Shown here: piece by piece, positions 7,447 through 16,036 of the stretch
Numbering within the stretch: position 1 is the first letter of the stretch
Layout of the letters: every line of letters starts with the position of its first letter
Assembly (NCBI GenBank): GCA_030694935.1
Contig: JAUYUA010000002.1
Coordinates: 1 to 32,225, forward strand
DNA from: Lutibacter sp.
GTDB taxonomy: Bacteria; Bacteroidota; Bacteroidia; Flavobacteriales; Flavobacteriaceae
Direction: 5' to 3'
DNA: 32,225 nt
Position numbers and translations under genes: made by a program
Notes under the pieces: model-generated
Seen by the model: the letters and a program-made list of their open reading frames with translations, nothing else
Told to the model about the DNA's origin: nothing
Database searches by the model: none

Positions 7447-10400
7447 ATGCTACCTTTGGCAAAATTTGCAAATTTGAGCAAACAAGCTATTGTTAATATT
7501 TATGGACAAATTGTTGAAGAAAAACAGTTGGTTCAATTACTTTTAAAGGAGCATCACCAATTTCAAATTTCGAATTTGGTTGGATCTTCATTGTCTTTTA
7601 TTATTGCCGAAAGTTTTAAAAAAGTTGACAAACCATTTTTGTTAATCTTTAGTGATAAGGAAGAAGCCGCCTATTATCTAAATGATTTGGAGCAACTTTT
7701 AACCGATAAAGACGTTCTTTTTTATCCGGGTTCCTATCGCAGGCCTTATCAAATTGAAGAAACCGACAACGCCAATGTGTTGTTGCGTTCAGAAGTTTTA
7801 AACCGCATAAATTCGCGTAAAAAACCGGCCATTATTGTCACGTATCCCGAAGCGCTTTTTGAACAAGTGGTCACCAAAGCCGAATTAAACAGAAATACTT
7901 TAAAAATAAGCATCAACGATAAATTAAGTCTGGAATTTGTAAATGAAGTATTGTTCGAATACCATTTTAATCGGGTAGATTTTGTGAGTGAACCTGGAGA
8001 ATTTTCAGTTCGTGGCGGTATAATTGATGTTTTTTCTTTTTCAAATGATGAACCTTATCGGATAGAGTTTTTTGACGATGAAGTGGAAAGCATCCGAACT
8101 TTTGATGTTGAAACGCAACTTTCTACAGAAAAATTGAATAAAATCAGCATTATGCCCAATGTTGAAAATAAGGCATTGACTGAAAAAAGAGACAGCTTTT
8201 TAAAATATATTTCCGATAAATCCATTGTTTTCGCCAAAGACCTCAGCCTGCTTCACAATACTTTAGACACGCTTTTCGGAAAAGCGGAAAACGCTTTTAA
8301 AGAACTGACTTCTGCTTTAAATCACGCAAAACCAAACGAACTTTTTTGCGACGGCGACCTCATCAAAAAACAATTACAGGAATTTTCTTTGGTTGAAATT
8401 GTGAATGCAAGAATTTCTCAGGATGATTTAAAATCAAGTGATGTGGTGGTTTTCAACACAAAACCGCAGCCTTCATTCAACAAACAATTTGATTTGCTGA
8501 TTGAAAATTTTCATCAAAACAGTGAAAACGGATTTTCAAATTACCTGTTTTGCGATTCTCAAAAACAAGCCGATCGTTTTAAGGATATTTTTAGCGATCT
8601 TGACAAAGAATTGGAATACACAACTTTGGTTTTTCCTTTGTTTCATGGATTTATTGATGTAGAAAATAAATTGGTTTGTTATACCGATCACCAAATTTTT
8701 GAGCGTTACCATAAATTTAGACTGAAAAACGGCTACGCCAAAAAACAAACCATCACCTTAAAAGAATTGACCAATCTTGAAATTGGTGATTACGTAACGC
8801 ATATTGACCACGGTATCGGGAAATTTGGCGGACTTCAAAAAATTGATGTCGAAGGAAAACAGCAAGAAGCAATTAAATTAATTTATGGCGACCGCGATAT
8901 TTTATACATCAGCATTCATTCGCTGCATAAAATTGCAAAATACAACGGCAAAGACGGCACCGCGCCAAAATTGCATAAATTGGGTTCCGGCGCATGGAAA
9001 GCCTTAAAACAAAAAACAAAAACACGCATTCGTCACATTGCCTATAATTTGATTGAATTGTACGCAAAACGCAAAATGCAAAAAGGATTTCAATTTCATC
9101 CCGACAGTTATTTACAGCACGAACTTGAGGCCAGTTTTTTGTATGAAGACACGCCAGATCAGTCTTCATCAACCCAAGATGTAAAAAATGATATGGAAAA
9201 TGAACGCCCAATGGACCGCTTGGTTTGTGGCGATGTGGGCTTCGGAAAAACAGAAATTGCCATCAGGGCGGCTTTTAAAGCGGTGGATAACGGGAAACAA
9301 GTTGCCATTTTGGTGCCAACCACCATTTTGGCTTTTCAGCATTTTAAAACCTTTAGCGAACGGTTAAAAGATTTTCCGGTAACTGTGGAATACTTAAACC
9401 GATTTAGAACCGCAACACAACGAAAAGCCGTTTTAAAAGGTTTGGAAGATGGCTCTGTGGATATTGTCATCGGAACGCACCAATTGACCAATGCTGCCAT
9501 AAAATATAAAGATTTAGGCTTGCTGATTGTTGATGAAGAACAAAAATTTGGCGTGGCCGTTAAAGACAAGTTGAAAACTTTAAAAGAAAATATTGACACC
9601 TTAACGCTTACCGCAACGCCAATTCCGAGAACTTTGCAGTTTTCGTTGATGGCAGCACGCGATTTATCGGTTATCAATACGCCGCCGCCAAACCGGGTTC
9701 CCATTGAAAGCAATGTGATTCGTTTTAGCGAAGAAGTGATTCGGGATGCGATTCGCTATGAAATTCAGCGGGGCGGACAAATATTTTTTATTCATAACCG
9801 CATAGAAAATATCAAAGAAGTTGCGGGAATGCTGCAACGATTGGTTCCCGACGCCAAAATTGGGATTGGCCACGGACAAATGGACGGCAAGAAACTGGAA
9901 GGTTTGATGCTTGGTTTTATCAACAATGAATTTGACGTGTTGGTTTCCACAACCATTGTTGAAAGCGGATTGGACGTGCCAAATGCAAACACCATTTTTA
10001 TCAACAACGCCAACAATTTCGGCTTGTCCGATTTGCACCAAATGCGCGGACGCGTTGGGCGATCGAACAAAAAAGCGTTTTGCTATTTTATAACGCCGCC
10101 TTATCATATGATGACCGATGATGCCCGAAAACGCATTCAGGCCATTGAATTGTTTACCGAGTTGGGCAGCGGCATTCAAATTGCGATGAAAGATTTGGAA
10201 ATTCGCGGCGCAGGTGATTTATTGGGTGGAGAACAAAGTGGATTTATAAACGATATCGGTTTTGAAACCTATCAGAAAATATTGAATGAAACCATTGAAG
10301 AATTGAAGGAAAATGAGTTTAAGGAATTGTATAAAGACGCAGAGGAAAAACCAAAAGATTATGTAAAAGACATTCAGATTGATACCGATTTTGAAATTCT

Positions 10401-10821
10401 TTTTCCTGATGATTACATCAATGTGATTTCTGAACGCTTGAATTTATACACCAAATTAAGCGAACTTAAAACGGAAGAAGAACTGCAAAAATTTGAATTG
10501 GAATTGATTGACCGTTTTGGCGAATTTCCTTTTCAGGTGGCGGATTTGTTAAACAGCGTTCGCATAAAATGGATTGCAAAATCATTGGGACTTGAACGCC
10601 TTATTCTGAAAAAACATAAAATGATTGGCTACTTTGTTTCCAATCAGCAAAGTTCATTTTACCAAACGCCTGTTTTTTCAAAAATTTTGGAATTTGTTAA
10701 GCAAAATCCAATGGGCTGCACCATGAAAGAAAAAGAAACAAAAAACGGATTGCGCTTATTATTAACCTTTGATAAAATTACTTCGGTAAACAGAGCATTG
10801 GCAACGCTTCAAAAAATATAA
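7447..10821 (+). CDS. mfd: Transcription-repair coupling factor Mfd
   Basis: Mfd is a DNA translocase that removes stalled RNA polymerase from lesions and recruits UvrA. The 1124 residues are close to the usual length of about 1150. Domains in order are an N-terminal UvrB-homology module (about 15-330), the RNA-polymerase-interacting domain with GDYVTHIDHGIGKFGG (447-462), and the translocase. The translocase has Walker A GDVGFGKTE (594-602), Walker B DEEQKFG (696-702), the SF2 motif TATPIPRTLQ and MRGRVGRS (866-873). A C-terminal D7 domain follows. The start is uncertain: a TACCTTTG box overlaps codons 2-4 (7450-7457), so a TTG at 7474 (continuing SKQAIVN) may be the true start. The gene is followed by the EamA gene after 3 nt, suggesting one transcript. 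Confidence 0.97.
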   Translation: MLPLAKFANLSKQAIVNIYGQIVEEKQLVQLLLKEHHQFQISNLVGSSLSFIIAESFKKVDKPFLLIFSDKEEAAYYLNDLEQLLTDKDVLFYPGSYRRPYQIEETDNANVLLRSEVLNRINSRKKPAIIVTYPEALFEQVVTKAELNRNTLKISINDKLSLEFVNEVLFEYHFNRVDFVSEPGEFSVRGGIIDVFSFSNDEPYRIEFFDDEVESIRTFDVETQLSTEKLNKISIMPNVENKALTEKRDSFLKYISDKSIVFAKDLSLLHNTLDTLFGKAENAFKELTSALNHAKPNELFCDGDLIKKQLQEFSLVEIVNARISQDDLKSSDVVVFNTKPQPSFNKQFDLLIENFHQNSENGFSNYLFCDSQKQADRFKDIFSDLDKELEYTTLVFPLFHGFIDVENKLVCYTDHQIFERYHKFRLKNGYAKKQTITLKELTNLEIGDYVTHIDHGIGKFGGLQKIDVEGKQQEAIKLIYGDRDILYISIHSLHKIAKYNGKDGTAPKLHKLGSGAWKALKQKTKTRIRHIAYNLIELYAKRKMQKGFQFHPDSYLQHELEASFLYEDTPDQSSSTQDVKNDMENERPMDRLVCGDVGFGKTEIAIRAAFKAVDNGKQVAILVPTTILAFQHFKTFSERLKDFPVTVEYLNRFRTATQRKAVLKGLEDGSVDIVIGTHQLTNAAIKYKDLGLLIVDEEQKFGVAVKDKLKTLKENIDTLTLTATPIPRTLQFSLMAARDLSVINTPPPNRVPIESNVIRFSEEVIRDAIRYEIQRGGQIFFIHNRIENIKEVAGMLQRLVPDAKIGIGHGQMDGKKLEGLMLGFINNEFDVLVSTTIVESGLDVPNANTIFINNANNFGLSDLHQMRGRVGRSNKKAFCYFITPPYHMMTDDARKRIQAIELFTELGSGIQIAMKDLEIRGAGDLLGGEQSGFINDIGFETYQKILNETIEELKENEFKELYKDAEEKPKDYVKDIQIDTDFEILFPDDYINVISERLNLYTKLSELKTEEELQKFELELIDRFGEFPFQVADLLNSVRIKWIAKSLGLERLILKKHKMIGYFVSNQQSSFYQTPVFSKILEFVKQNPMGCTMKEKETKNGLRLLLTFDKITSVNRALATLQKI

Positions 10822-10824
10822 ATT

Positions 10825-11688
10825 TTGAAAAACCTGCACCTAAAACATATTTTAGAACTTAATATTGGGATACTTTTAATTAGCACTTCTGGTGTTTTGG
10901 GCAAATTTGTTTCCATGCCGCCGCCTGTAACCATTTGGTTTCGCTGTGTTTTTGCCGTTGTTATTTTGGGTGCTTATTGCTGGTATAACAAAATTGACTT
11001 AAAAATTTATGGCAAAAGAGATTTTAAAGCCATTTTTCTGAGTTCCCTACTTTTTGGCGCACACTGGATTACCTATTTTTATGCGCTGCAACTTTCAAAT
11101 GTTGCCATTGGAATGTTGAGTTTATTCACTTATCCGGTAATTACCGCCTTGCTGGAACCGCTGTTTTTTAAAACAACATTGAATAAAACGCATATTTTGT
11201 TGGGGGTTATTGCGCTCATCGGTATTTATTTTTTAGCTCCGGAATTTAATTTGGAAAGCAATATTACAAAAGGTGTCCTTTTCGGATTGTTGTCTTCAGT
11301 GTTTTATGCCATCAGAAATATCATGATGAAACAAAAAATTGCGCAATATCCAGGTTCAATGCTTATTTTTTATCAAATGGTTGTTGTTTCATTGGTTTTA
11401 TGTCCGGTGCTTTTTCTGTTTGAGGTTCAGCCAAGTTCAGGAGATTGGATGGCGATCATCGCTTTGGCATTGTTTACAACCGCAGTTGGACACACGCTTT
11501 TTGTGAGAAGCTTCAAAAATTTCTCCATTGGAACCGCAAGTATTATGAGCAGTGTTCAGCCTGTATATGGCGTTTTATTCGGATTGTTTTTTTTGAATGA
11601 AATCCCTTCGGAAAATACATTAATTGGAGGATTCCTGATTCTTTCAACCGTAGTTATAGAAAGTATTCAATCAAATAAAAGAAAATAA
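10825..11688 (+). CDS. EamA/DMT-superfamily transporter
   Basis: This is a 287-residue integral inner-membrane protein with about ten hydrophobic helices arranged as two EamA repeats of five (roughly 10-135 and 150-280). Typical features are STSGVLGKF in helix 1, FGAHWITYFYALQLS in helices 3-4, LLEPLFF at the end of repeat 1, and GHTLFVRSFK with SSVQPVYGVLFG in repeat 2. Members export or import small metabolites such as amino acids or nucleosides; the substrate cannot be read from the sequence. The start is TTG at 10825, 3 nt after the mfd stop, and the next gene begins 1 nt after this stop. The three genes therefore look like a single operon. Confidence 0.9.
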   Translation: MKNLHLKHILELNIGILLISTSGVLGKFVSMPPPVTIWFRCVFAVVILGAYCWYNKIDLKIYGKRDFKAIFLSSLLFGAHWITYFYALQLSNVAIGMLSLFTYPVITALLEPLFFKTTLNKTHILLGVIALIGIYFLAPEFNLESNITKGVLFGLLSSVFYAIRNIMMKQKIAQYPGSMLIFYQMVVVSLVLCPVLFLFEVQPSSGDWMAIIALALFTTAVGHTLFVRSFKNFSIGTASIMSSVQPVYGVLFGLFFLNEIPSENTLIGGFLILSTVVIESIQSNKRK

Positions 11689-11689
11689 T

Positions 11690-12058
11690 ATGGAATTTTT
11701 TAGAATTATTGACAAACAAGTAACCGAGGAGCAACTTCAAAATAAAATACATCCACAAAGTATTGCGGACTTTACGCAAACGATGATGTTTCTTGAAAAT
11801 ATCGAAAATAATTTTATGGGATTGACGCTTTGGGGCGAATTCAATATTAGTTACGATAAAATAAATGGCGGTGTTCGGTTTGCTTTATTGGATTGTCCGA
11901 ATGCATTAACTTGGACAATCACTGCCGGTTTTCCGCCTGAAAAAGACAAAATAGTTTTGCATTGCACCATCAACAGAATCCAAAAACCTATCGAATTTAT
12001 TGAGGAAATTGAGGATTTTTTAGAGGAATGGGAAGATGGCTTAAAGCGGGATTTTTAA
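11690..12058 (+). CDS. Conserved-looking small protein of unknown function
   Basis: I do not recognise this 122-residue protein. It has no signal peptide or membrane helix and looks like a small soluble alpha/beta protein. It has an N-terminal FFRIIDKQVTEEQL segment, a central strand-rich part (MGLTLWGEFNISYDK, GVRFALLDCPNALTWTITAG) and a very acidic C-terminal helix (FIEEIEDFLEEWEDGL). The ATG follows the EamA stop by 1 nt, so translational coupling is likely. Its tight packing in the mfd-EamA operon and codon use like its neighbours make it a real gene. It has no obvious terminator before the next promoter. Confidence 0.8.
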   Translation: MEFFRIIDKQVTEEQLQNKIHPQSIADFTQTMMFLENIENNFMGLTLWGEFNISYDKINGGVRFALLDCPNALTWTITAGFPPEKDKIVLHCTINRIQKPIEFIEEIEDFLEEWEDGLKRDF

Positions 12059-12206
12059 ATCCTAATATTAATTTTTGCGTCAATATTTAAAAACAATCAA
12101 TTGATTTTAAAATTCTGCTTCAAAAGAGAGAAAATTTTCTATCCCTGTCTTTAATGTGTTCATTATAAACCAATAGCACAGTCAAAAAAGCAACCTCACT
12201 GCAAAT

Positions 12207-12271
12207 GTGTGAATTATGTAAGGTATTCACAGAATAATGTAACCCTTCCTAAAACTAAGCGTTTAGCTTTG
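12207..12271 (+). promoter_or_regulatory. Promoter plus upstream element of the 419-aa OmpA gene
   Basis: A 21-bp element (12207-12227), a GTAAC (12239-12243) and a TAGCTTTG -7 box (12264-12271, TAnnTTTG type) occur with the same spacing (11 and 20 nt) as at 13743-13807 before the next OmpA gene. The 21-bp element matches at 19 of 21 positions and begins GTGTGAATTATG; the linkers are much less similar. The spacing suggests that the 21-bp block is an activator site just upstream of the -33 region. The -33 does not fit TTTG, which is consistent with activator dependence. The leader to the ATG is about 80 nt. Confidence 0.65.
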
Positions 12272-12351
12272 TCACCAAATGAAAACGCTGGGAAAACCAA
12301 ATAAAAATCATGCTTTTGGCCCCTTAATTAATTAACCCTAAAATCGAATAA

Positions 12352-13611
12352 ATGAAGAAAATTATTTTTAGCCTGTTACTCTTAGGAGCAATAACAGCAA
12401 ATGCACAAGAGAAGGAATACAACCAATGGTCTGTTGAGGCAGAAGCCGGAGTTCACAAAGTTACGACCCCTTTCGCTCCTGGATACGCAACCGCAACCCC
12501 AAGCTTATGGCAAGGAGGTCTTGGTGTACGTTACATGATGAATGAAAAATTTGGTTTTAAATTGGATGGAGGCTATAATAATATATCAGACAGTGACGGT
12601 AGCCAAGAATTTGAAACAGAATATTACAGAGCCAGTTTACAAGGTGTTGTAAATATGGGTAATGTGCTTGATTTCAGAAGCTGGACCAATACTTTTAACG
12701 TTTTATTGCACGCTGGTGCGGGATATTCTGCACACAAGCCAAAATCTCCAATTGCGCTTCAAAGTACAGATCAAATGTTGAATTTTATCGTTGGGATTAC
12801 GCCTCAAATAAAATTAACCGACCGTTTGGCGCTTACTGGTGATTTAAGTGTAATCAATCACGTGAGACAATCTGTAACTTGGGATGGAACTCAGAGCTTA
12901 AGCTCAACACTTACAAACAACCAATCAAGAGGTTTTAATGGCACAATTGTAAATGCCAATGTTGGCTTAACATTTTACTTAGGTAAAAAAGCCATTCACG
13001 CCGACTGGTATTCAGAAGAAAACACTTTAAGAAGTGAAATTGATTCGTTGAACGTTCGCCTTACTAAAGTGGAAAACGACATGAAAGACAGTGACAATGA
13101 TGGAATTGCAAACTATTTAGACCAAGAACCTAATACAGTTGCCAATGCTTTAGTTGATTCAAAAGGTCGTGCTGTTGATGTAGATAACGATGGTATTCCA
13201 GATGCAATGTTATCGCCATTAGATGCTCGTTACGCCAGTAAAGGGGACACTCAAGGAGGTAATATCATAAAAGAATTAATTGACAATGGATACGTAAATG
13301 TATATTTCCGTTTCAATAGCACAACTCCAGAAGATTATTCATTACAATCAGTTAATTATTTGATTATCTATATGAATGAAAATCCAGGATCGAAAGCAGA
13401 ACTTATTGGTTATGCAGATGAACTTGGTGATGCGTCTTACAATCAAAAACTTTCTGAAAAAAGAGCAAATAAAGTACAAGAATTGTTGGTTGCTGCAGGT
13501 ATTGACGCTTCTCGTTTAACCGTTCGCGGTGGTGGTGAAGATACTTCAGTGGATAAAAATTCAGCAGGTGCACGTCAATTGGTTCGTCGTGTAACTTTTA
13601 AATTGAAATAA
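12352..13611 (+). CDS. OmpA-family outer-membrane protein, divergent barrel and short linker
   Basis: This 419-residue protein has a signal peptide (1-19, cut at ANA/Q), an eight-strand-like beta-barrel (about 25-212, ending GLTFYLGKK) and a short coiled segment (about 222-245, LRSEIDSLNVRLTKVENDM). Two isolated DxDNDG calcium-binding-like turns (246-252 and 276-282) replace the long TSP3 array, followed by an OmpA peptidoglycan-binding domain (about 310-418). Asp356 in GYADELGD and Arg371 in SEKRANKV keep the peptidoglycan contacts. Its signal peptide differs from that of the following gene by one residue, although the barrels are unrelated in detail. It has its own promoter and terminator. 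It should be an abundant periplasm-facing outer-membrane protein. Confidence 0.95.
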   Translation: MKKIIFSLLLLGAITANAQEKEYNQWSVEAEAGVHKVTTPFAPGYATATPSLWQGGLGVRYMMNEKFGFKLDGGYNNISDSDGSQEFETEYYRASLQGVVNMGNVLDFRSWTNTFNVLLHAGAGYSAHKPKSPIALQSTDQMLNFIVGITPQIKLTDRLALTGDLSVINHVRQSVTWDGTQSLSSTLTNNQSRGFNGTIVNANVGLTFYLGKKAIHADWYSEENTLRSEIDSLNVRLTKVENDMKDSDNDGIANYLDQEPNTVANALVDSKGRAVDVDNDGIPDAMLSPLDARYASKGDTQGGNIIKELIDNGYVNVYFRFNSTTPEDYSLQSVNYLIIYMNENPGSKAELIGYADELGDASYNQKLSEKRANKVQELLVAAGIDASRLTVRGGGEDTSVDKNSAGARQLVRRVTFKLK

Positions 13612-13633
13612 GGTAAACTACTTTTCTAAATAT

Positions 13634-13667
13634 AAAATCCCTGTTGTTTTGTAACAACGGGGATTTT
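13634..13667 (+). terminator. Rho-independent terminator after the 419-aa OmpA gene
   Basis: AAAATCCCTGTTGTT (13634-13648) pairs with AACAACGGGGATTTT (13653-13667) with one G-T pair and a 4-nt loop. A T-rich tract (to about 13676) follows. It starts 22 nt after the stop codon. Confidence 0.93.
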
Positions 13668-13742
13668 ATATTTTTTGCCAGCAACCATTTAGTATGCTTT
13701 TAAATTTTAAAAATCCTGACAAAAGCGTATTCTTCAGAAAAA

Positions 13743-13807
13743 GTGTGAATTATGCAAAGTATTGTTACAATTGTGTAACTAATTCTTAACTGAGGACTAT
13801 AGCTTTG
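13743..13807 (+). promoter_or_regulatory. Promoter plus upstream element of the 453-aa OmpA gene
   Basis: The 21-bp element (13743-13763), GTAAC (13775-13779) and TAGCTTTG -7 box (13800-13807) have exactly the same spacing as at 12207-12271. The leaders that follow are both 80-82 nt and share a TTTTGGC-C-C segment about 30 nt before the ATG. Over the 65 positions about 45 match, with the identity concentrated in the three blocks. This is what two targets of one regulator, or a duplicated promoter under selection, would look like. Confidence 0.65.
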
Positions 13808-13889
13808 TTGTATAAAAAAAACTTTAGGGATTGCCAATAGGCATCGTCTTTTTGGCACCTAAAACAACTAATTTAAAATAAAACAATAC

Positions 13890-15251
13890 ATGAAAAAAAT
13901 TATTTTTAGCCTAATCTTATTAGGTGCTATTACAGCAAACGCTCAAGATAAAAACAATCCTTGGGCTATTGGCATTGGCGTAAACGCAGTTGACTTTTAC
14001 CCTACAAACGTAGATATCCCTACTGGCTACGGTGGCTGGGGTGATGAATTTTTCAATGCAGGCGACCATTACAACATTCTTCCAGCAGTATCAAAAATTT
14101 CTGTCGGTAAATATTTAGCGGATGGCTTCAGTCTTGAAGCAGCAGGAACTTTGAACAAAATATCTAAAATGGGTGACAACAGTGTTAGCGATTTGATGTA
14201 TTTTGGTTTAGATGGAGCATTAAAATTTAATTTTGGAAGTATTCTTGGAGAAACTGCCTGGTTTGATCCTTATGTTTCAGTTGGTGGTGGTTACACTTGG
14301 TTAGATAAATTTGGAGCACCTACCGCAAATGGAGGTGTTGGTATCAATTTTTGGTTCAATGATAATATTGGATTGAATGTTGAATCAAAATACAAACACG
14401 TTTTTGACAACGCAGACATTTTACAACATTTTCAACATTCTGTTGGAATTGTATTGAAATTTGGTGGAACTGACACTGATGGTGACGGTATTTTCGACAA
14501 AGATGATGCTTGTCCAACTGTATTTGGTTTGGCTGCTTTTAACGGTTGTCCTGATACTGACGGTGATGGCGTTGAAGATTCAAAAGACGCTTGCCCGACT
14601 GTTGCAGGTTTGGCCGCTTTAAACGGTTGTCCTGATGCTGATGGTGACGGAATTGCAGATAAAGATGATGCTTGTCCAAATGAAAAAGGAACTAAAGCAA
14701 ACAAAGGTTGTCCAGATACTGACGGAGATGGCGTTGTTGATAAAGACGATGCTTGTCCAACTGTTGCAGGTCCAGCTGACAATAAAGGTTGTCCTTGGCC
14801 AGATACTGACAGAGATGGTGTTACTGACAATTTAGACAAATGTCCTACTGTTGCAGGTCCAGCTTCAAATAATGGTTGTCCGGTAAAACCAACTGTTGAG
14901 GTGATGGCTACTTTGAATGAGTATGCTAGAACTATTTTGTTTGACACAAATAAAGCAACTTTCAAAAACGAATCTATGAATATCTTAAAATCAATGACTG
15001 CAATCTTTAAAGATTATCCAGAAGCTGATTTTATTATTGCAGGCCATACTGACAGTGTAGGTTCAGACAAATCAAACCAATTATTGTCTGAAAGAAGAGC
15101 CGCCGCTGTTAGAGATTATTTAATCTCAAATGGTATCAATGCTGATAGATTGACAACTGTAGGTTTTGGAGAAAGCAAACCAGTTGACACAAACGCTACA
15201 GCTGCAGGCCGTCAAAATAACAGACGCACTGAAGTGACTTTAAAAAATTAA
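13890..15251 (+). CDS. OmpA-family outer-membrane protein with five TSP3 repeats
   Basis: This 453-residue protein has a signal peptide (1-18/19, ANA/Q), an OmpA-like barrel (about 22-193), five TSP3 calcium-binding repeats (195-331) and a C-terminal OmpA domain (about 340-452). In the OmpA domain, Asp388 in GHTDSVGS and Arg403 in LSERRAAAV bind peptidoglycan. One repeat has DTDRDG in place of DTDGDG. The N-terminal region is nearly identical to the truncated gene at 1-295. The C-terminal half is close to that of the 417-aa protein at 582-1835, down to GESKPVDTNATAAG. The promoter and leader resemble those of the preceding OmpA gene, so the gene looks mosaic. Its strong promoter layout and terminator suggest high expression. 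Confidence 0.96.
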   Translation: MKKIIFSLILLGAITANAQDKNNPWAIGIGVNAVDFYPTNVDIPTGYGGWGDEFFNAGDHYNILPAVSKISVGKYLADGFSLEAAGTLNKISKMGDNSVSDLMYFGLDGALKFNFGSILGETAWFDPYVSVGGGYTWLDKFGAPTANGGVGINFWFNDNIGLNVESKYKHVFDNADILQHFQHSVGIVLKFGGTDTDGDGIFDKDDACPTVFGLAAFNGCPDTDGDGVEDSKDACPTVAGLAALNGCPDADGDGIADKDDACPNEKGTKANKGCPDTDGDGVVDKDDACPTVAGPADNKGCPWPDTDRDGVTDNLDKCPTVAGPASNNGCPVKPTVEVMATLNEYARTILFDTNKATFKNESMNILKSMTAIFKDYPEADFIIAGHTDSVGSDKSNQLLSERRAAAVRDYLISNGINADRLTTVGFGESKPVDTNATAAGRQNNRRTEVTLKN

Positions 15252-15279
15252 GCAAATAGCGCTTAAATCATAAAAGTAA

Positions 15280-15311
15280 AAATCGCCTAAAATTAATTTT
15301 TTAGGCGATTT
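15280..15311. terminator. Bidirectional terminator between the OmpA and HAD genes
   Basis: AAATCGCCTAAAA (15280-15292) pairs perfectly with TTTTAGGCGATTT (15299-15311). A run of T follows on the plus strand and a weaker one on the minus strand, so it can serve both convergent genes. The stem core is the same as that of the terminator at 522-552. Confidence 0.93.
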
Positions 15312-15347
15312 TTTTTGGAAATTATTTCGAATGATGTCCAAATTGTT

Positions 15348-15944
15348 TTAAATCTTAAACGCAACTTTAAAATAATCGTTCACGTCAATTACCATCATTC
15401 CTGCTTCTTCAGCTGCATTCATACCCAATATGCCATCTTCAAAAACAACACAATCTTGTGGTTTAATACCCATTAATTCTGCACATTTTAAAAATGTTTC
15501 GGGATGGGGTTTATGATTAATAATATCATCGGCAGTAATAACAATATCAAAATAATTTTCTAATCCAATCACCTCCAAGGTTTTTTTAGCGCCATTTTTG
15601 GTGCTCCCTGTTCCTATGGACATCGGTAAAATGGTGTGATATTTTCTAATGACATCGGTAACCACTTCAATTTCTTCTGTTAAATTTACCAAGGTTTTAA
15701 AATGGTCTTCCTTCACTTTTCCAACGATTTCAGGATTCATTTTGGTGCCAAACATTTCGTTCAATTTTTCAATGGTCGCCGTTCTTGGCATTCCAGTCAA
15801 TTGCATAAACAACGAAGCGTTAAAATCTATTCCGTAAGGCACTACAGCCTTTCTCCAAGATTTGAAATGACTTGGCATGGTGTTGGCGATGGTGCCGTCT
15901 AAATCAAAAATAAGTGCTTTTGCTTGTTGGGGTATTTTAATCAT
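15348..15944 (-). CDS. HAD-superfamily phosphatase, beta-phosphoglucomutase/YqaB-like
   Basis: This 198-residue cytosolic HAD hydrolase has motif I FDLDGT (13-18, nucleophile Asp14, acid/base Asp16), a helical cap (about 22-85), motif II GTGST, motif III Lys in NHKPHPETFL, and motif IV VFEDGILGMNAAEEAG. The order and short length fit the YqaB/beta-phosphoglucomutase-like branch, which acts on sugar phosphates (YqaB dephosphorylates fructose-1-phosphate). The substrate cannot be fixed from sequence. No sugar-metabolism gene is next to it: it converges on an OmpA gene and lies about 90 nt downstream of dprA. Confidence 0.9.
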   Translation of the reverse strand: MIKIPQQAKALIFDLDGTIANTMPSHFKSWRKAVVPYGIDFNASLFMQLTGMPRTATIEKLNEMFGTKMNPEIVGKVKEDHFKTLVNLTEEIEVVTDVIRKYHTILPMSIGTGSTKNGAKKTLEVIGLENYFDIVITADDIINHKPHPETFLKCAELMGIKPQDCVVFEDGILGMNAAEEAGMMVIDVNDYFKVAFKI

Positions 15945-16036
15945 AATTTAATTTAAGCTGCAAAAGTACTGATTTTAGCACAATTTGACCCTTTCAACAA
16001 AGATTTTAAAATTATTTTAACGTGACGTAAAAACTG

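Noticed and set aside
9664-10179. 171-codon minus-strand reading frame
   Set aside because: It is antisense to the mfd translocase domain, whose motifs are fully intact.
14478-14882. Regularly spaced direct repeats that could suggest a CRISPR array
   Set aside because: The repeats are in frame, encode calcium-binding TSP3 units and have no unique spacers.
14432-14965. Long minus-strand reading frame with regular repeats (177 codons)
   Set aside because: It is the antisense shadow of the TSP3 repeats of the 453-aa OmpA gene; the repetition comes from the sense-strand DxDGDG units.
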